64,000 nt of DNA, taken from NCBI GenBank assembly GCA_023433505.1, contig JAEZCO010000031.1, forward strand, positions 62,001 through 126,000, written 5' to 3'. The DNA comes from Bacillota bacterium. Its GTDB lineage: Bacteria > Bacillota > Clostridia > Acetivibrionales > DTU013. Below the pieces are notes generated by a model, which was not told the origin of the DNA, did not search any database, and was given only the letters and a program-made list of their open reading frames with translations. Both the position numbers and the translations under genes were made by a program. Shown piece after piece: positions 61,498 to 64,000 of the stretch. Positions within the stretch are counted from its first letter, which is position 1. The number at the start of each line of letters is the position of its first letter.

Positions 61498-64000
61498 TTA
61501 TACACCCAGGCTTATGTCTAGCCTTGCCTCCCCGTCATCCGCCAGCCGGCTTAAAACCTGTTCTGATATAGCTATGAAGCCTTCTTCATTCATTAGCTCC
61601 TTGATGCAGCTTCCATTCAGGAGAGCCTCTTTTATATGGTAATATGGATAATCAGCTTTTGTCGGATTCATGTACCTGATTGTTACCCTTTTCCCCCGGA
61701 ACCATGTACAGGCTGATGCCGCGCCGTCGCTGCCGAATTGCTCACCCATAAGCCTGGGCTGAATGACAAGATCCCCGCAGTCGCCCCGGATACCATACAT
61801 CTCGTTCAGAACCGTCAGCATGAGCCAGCTTGCAGAGCCGGTCAGGTAATGGTACATGCCTTTTCCTTCAGGCGTAAAATACTCGGGGATACCGGGATAA
61901 ATTCCATTCTTCCGCATATCCGTCGACAGACCGTAGAGAGATTTGAACACCTCATAGGCCTCTTTGGCAAAGCCTCTTTTATACAAGGCATTCATATACA
62001 TTACCACCATATGGCAGAATACCGAGCCATTCTCCTTTTCACCGTAGGCAAAGGCAAAACCCCTGCCGAAATTGAGCCTATTGGCGCCCAGGTCTGTATT
62101 CAGCCTGTAGCCGCCTGTTTTAGGCTCCTTCAAATATTTTCGGCAGGACGCATAAGCTTTTTCCACCCTGTCTTCCGAAGCCAGCCCGGACATGGCAGTG
62201 AATACCTGAGCCGTGAGATTCATTCTGATCCCATCCTCAAAATCCCCGTCAACCCTCTGACCGTCATCATTGTAATAGCCGTTGAAGAAACCGTCTCCTT
62301 CTGCAGTCTCCACCCACTCCTGCCGGTTGATCCGTTCTTTAAGCCATTTGCCCTTCTTCTTAAGGTCCCGGCTGATATCCACAGTTTTGAGGGATGCCTT
62401 TCGCCCCGAGATGTGTCCGCAGCTTACCACTTTCAAATAGGAATCCAGCAGAGAGGTTTTATAGGCAATATTATCATAATCTGCCTCTCCGGTTAAGGTA
62501 TCAAGCAGCATGCACAGTTCCTCAAAAAGCTCAAGCCTTTTAATGTCCAGCCTGCTGTCCAGAACAGATAGCAACTCCGACATGCTGAGGAGGTTACCGG
62601 CATATAAAGCTGAGAAAGCAGTACTTTCGCCTCTCTTTCTTGCCATATCAATGGTGTCGTTCCAATCCCCGCCCTCAAGCCGGATCATGTTATGTTCCCC
62701 CACGTTGAAGAAGCTGGTGAGGTGCTGCACCAGGATATGTTCCAACACAGTTCCCGAATAAAGCTTGCCGTCCTCGGTCTGAAGATTTTTACCCTTTTCT
62801 TCGCTCCATAGGCTGTACCTGCCTGCTGCCCGCATTATAAGGCCATCTCTGAAATACACCTGCTTTTCCATTAAAAAGCCGAAGTCTCCGCTGTTGTCGA
62901 TATACAGCTTTGCAGTGAGGTATGGCCACGCTCCGTGGTCCATCCATACCCGGGGGATATTGTTCCTGTCTGCTATAAACTCCCCGGATTTTGAGCCGAT
63001 AATGGTGGCGTTTGTCCCATCCACCCTTACACCTGCAAAGTTATTGTAAAGCATAGCTCTGACGTTTTCAGGATTTTGAAGGATCAGTGACAGGCAGTCC
63101 TGCCAGAGGTCCCTCCAGCCTCTGCCTCCCTTGCCGTAATCATGGTGGGGCAAAAAAGAGCAGCCGTAAATTTTTCTCAGCACCGGCTGTACAGCTACCC
63201 ATTTCATCCAGTTCGAGAAGCTGTCAAGCCCCGATGAAAAGGTGGTGTTATTTACATGTGTACTCCAGTATTTACTATTCTCCTCAAATGCCTGCATGAC
63301 TTTGCCGGCAGTATTATATCTAGGATATACGGCATCCGTTTCCCGGCTGTCACGGCAAGTGCCGATAAGCAGGATATAACCTGCCTGCTCTCCAGGTTTC
63401 AAAAGCTTATCCTTAAACCTGAGGGCGCCCATATACTCCTTTCCCTCAAGGCTGCCGCCGTCAAACAAACCTGGTTCCAGATTCTTCACCACTGCTTCCG
63501 GCCAGTCATAACAGCCGTTTTTCCCTGCAAAGCTGTGTGCCGACGGTATGGAACCCACCGGTATTGTGCCGTCCGCTTCCGTCCCTAAAATATAACTGCC
63601 TGTTTCATTATACCGGTGTCCGCGTTCATCGAAAATGATCACAGGTTTGGTGAATATCCCGCATTCCAGCTTTTCCAGCCTGTTTACAAGTGAAGTCACA
63701 TGCCTGTGATCCCTGATGTTTTCCGCCGATCTTCCATACAAAGGTATGGCCGATGTAGGCGTTATGCATATTTCTTCCTGTCCCTCGTTAAAAAGGGTGA
63801 CATACATGATCTCCACCCTGTCCTCATTGGCAGGTACGAAGCTCAGGACCTGTGCGGCAAGCCCGTATTCCGGATCCCTGTAATAAAGCCTGTGCCAGAG
63901 GAATCCCGCTTCAATGGTCCTTTCGGTTTTGTCCTTCCCGGTATACCGTCGTGAAATCTGTGCGGCGGAATTGCCTGACGCAGACCAGGCACCTTTCCCA
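61498..64000 (-). CDS. GH94-type phosphorylase, 5' end outside the window
   Basis: The frame is open from 61498 to the window edge without a clear start, giving at least 834 residues. The visible part covers the end of the N-terminal beta-sandwich (GNSAAQISRRYTG, SFVPANEDRVEIMYVTLFN), a GRSAENIRDHRHVTSL segment, and the barrel with the catalytic-acid region GGDWNDTID. It also has an IMRAAGRYS loop and a C-terminal WFRGKRVTIRY domain. These features fit the large 1,2-beta-oligoglucan phosphorylase branch of GH94 well, though the substrate cannot be fixed. It stands in tandem with the GH149/GH161-like gene, so the two may share an oligosaccharide pathway. Confidence 0.85.
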   Translation of the reverse strand, partial: GKGAWSASGNSAAQISRRYTGKDKTERTIEAGFLWHRLYYRDPEYGLAAQVLSFVPANEDRVEIMYVTLFNEGQEEICITPTSAIPLYGRSAENIRDHRHVTSLVNRLEKLECGIFTKPVIIFDERGHRYNETGSYILGTEADGTIPVGSIPSAHSFAGKNGCYDWPEAVVKNLEPGLFDGGSLEGKEYMGALRFKDKLLKPGEQAGYILLIGTCRDSRETDAVYPRYNTAGKVMQAFEENSKYWSTHVNNTTFSSGLDSFSNWMKWVAVQPVLRKIYGCSFLPHHDYGKGGRGWRDLWQDCLSLILQNPENVRAMLYNNFAGVRVDGTNATIIGSKSGEFIADRNNIPRVWMDHGAWPYLTAKLYIDNSGDFGFLMEKQVYFRDGLIMRAAGRYSLWSEEKGKNLQTEDGKLYSGTVLEHILVQHLTSFFNVGEHNMIRLEGGDWNDTIDMARKRGESTAFSALYAGNLLSMSELLSVLDSRLDIKRLELFEELCMLLDTLTGEADYDNIAYKTSLLDSYLKVVSCGHISGRKASLKTVDISRDLKKKGKWLKERINRQEWVETAEGDGFFNGYYNDDGQRVDGDFEDGIRMNLTAQVFTAMSGLASEDRVEKAYASCRKYLKEPKTGGYRLNTDLGANRLNFGRGFAFAYGEKENGSVFCHMVVMYMNALYKRGFAKEAYEVFKSLYGLSTDMRKNGIYPGIPEYFTPEGKGMYHYLTGSASWLMLTVLNEMYGIRGDCGDLVIQPRLMGEQFGSDGAASACTWFRGKRVTIRYMNPTKADYPYYHIKEALLNGSCIKELMNEEGFIAISEQVLSRLADDGEARLDISLGV

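Noticed and set aside
61738..62496. 252-codon plus-strand frame opposite the GH94 gene
   Set aside because: It is antisense to a clear catalytic domain and is explained by the codon bias of that gene.

Overview
The window looks like a chromosomal piece of a low- to mid-GC Gram-positive anaerobe of the class Clostridia, probably a saccharolytic Lachnospiraceae- or Oscillospiraceae-type organism. The support is indirect. Ribosome-binding sites are strong AGGAGG types. GTG and TTG starts are common. Regulation runs through AraC, TetR, MarR, HxlR and YesM/YesN proteins. There is a ferredoxin-nitroreductase, and sugar phosphorylases (GH112, GH94 and a GH149/GH161-like enzyme) are used in place of simple hydrolases. 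No rRNA, tRNA, CRISPR array, prophage or intact insertion sequence was seen.

Region 1 (1-6.1 kb) has the 5' part of a VOC-fold gene, then a compact envelope-stress type module: OmpR-like regulator, histidine kinase, ABC ATPase and a large FtsX-like permease, with a consensus promoter in front. Region 2 (6.1-26.7 kb) is an accessory patchwork of small redox enzymes, each close to its own regulator. It holds AraC/SDR and AraC/aldo-keto reductase divergent pairs, an SDR/NTF2-like/ferredoxin-nitroreductase operon, a MarR/methyltransferase/SDR operon and a TetR/DltE-like SDR divergent pair with a visible operator and promoter. It also holds a DHFR-fold protein, a WYL regulator, AraC-GyrI with DUF3788, a GNAT enzyme, an alpha/beta hydrolase, a condensation-domain-like protein and an AAA ATPase. 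Several decayed fragments and an IS200/IS605-like set of stem-loops show that this stretch has been remodelled.

Region 3 (27.2-37.3 kb) is one sugar locus on the minus strand: YesN-type regulator, YesM-type kinase, lipoprotein binding protein, two permeases, a UroD-fold protein and a GH112 phosphorylase. Two diverged copies of a short repeat lie in the same orientation on either side of it. Region 4 (38.2-51.3 kb) has a second sugar locus of similar design. A binding protein, two permeases and a secreted GH71/GH99-like hydrolase with two nearly identical C-terminal modules lie on the minus strand, with a divergent YesM/YesN pair, then an ADP-ribosylglycohydrolase-family protein divergent from an AraC regulator. 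Both ABC loci have a perfect stem-loop between the binding-protein gene and the permease genes.

Region 5 (51.3-58.1 kb) has remnants of an HNH endonuclease and an XRE regulator, then NmrA-like and HxlR genes, a perfect 40-bp palindrome, a xylose-isomerase-like TIM-barrel protein, an AraC regulator, a TetR/ketopantoate-reductase-like operon and a second VOC protein. Region 6 (58.1-64 kb) is a tandem of two giant phosphorylase-type enzymes, the second running off the window edge. Together, regions 3, 4 and 6 describe a cell that senses oligosaccharides at the surface, imports them through CUT1-type ABC transporters and cleaves at least some of them phosphorolytically in the cytoplasm, which saves ATP.
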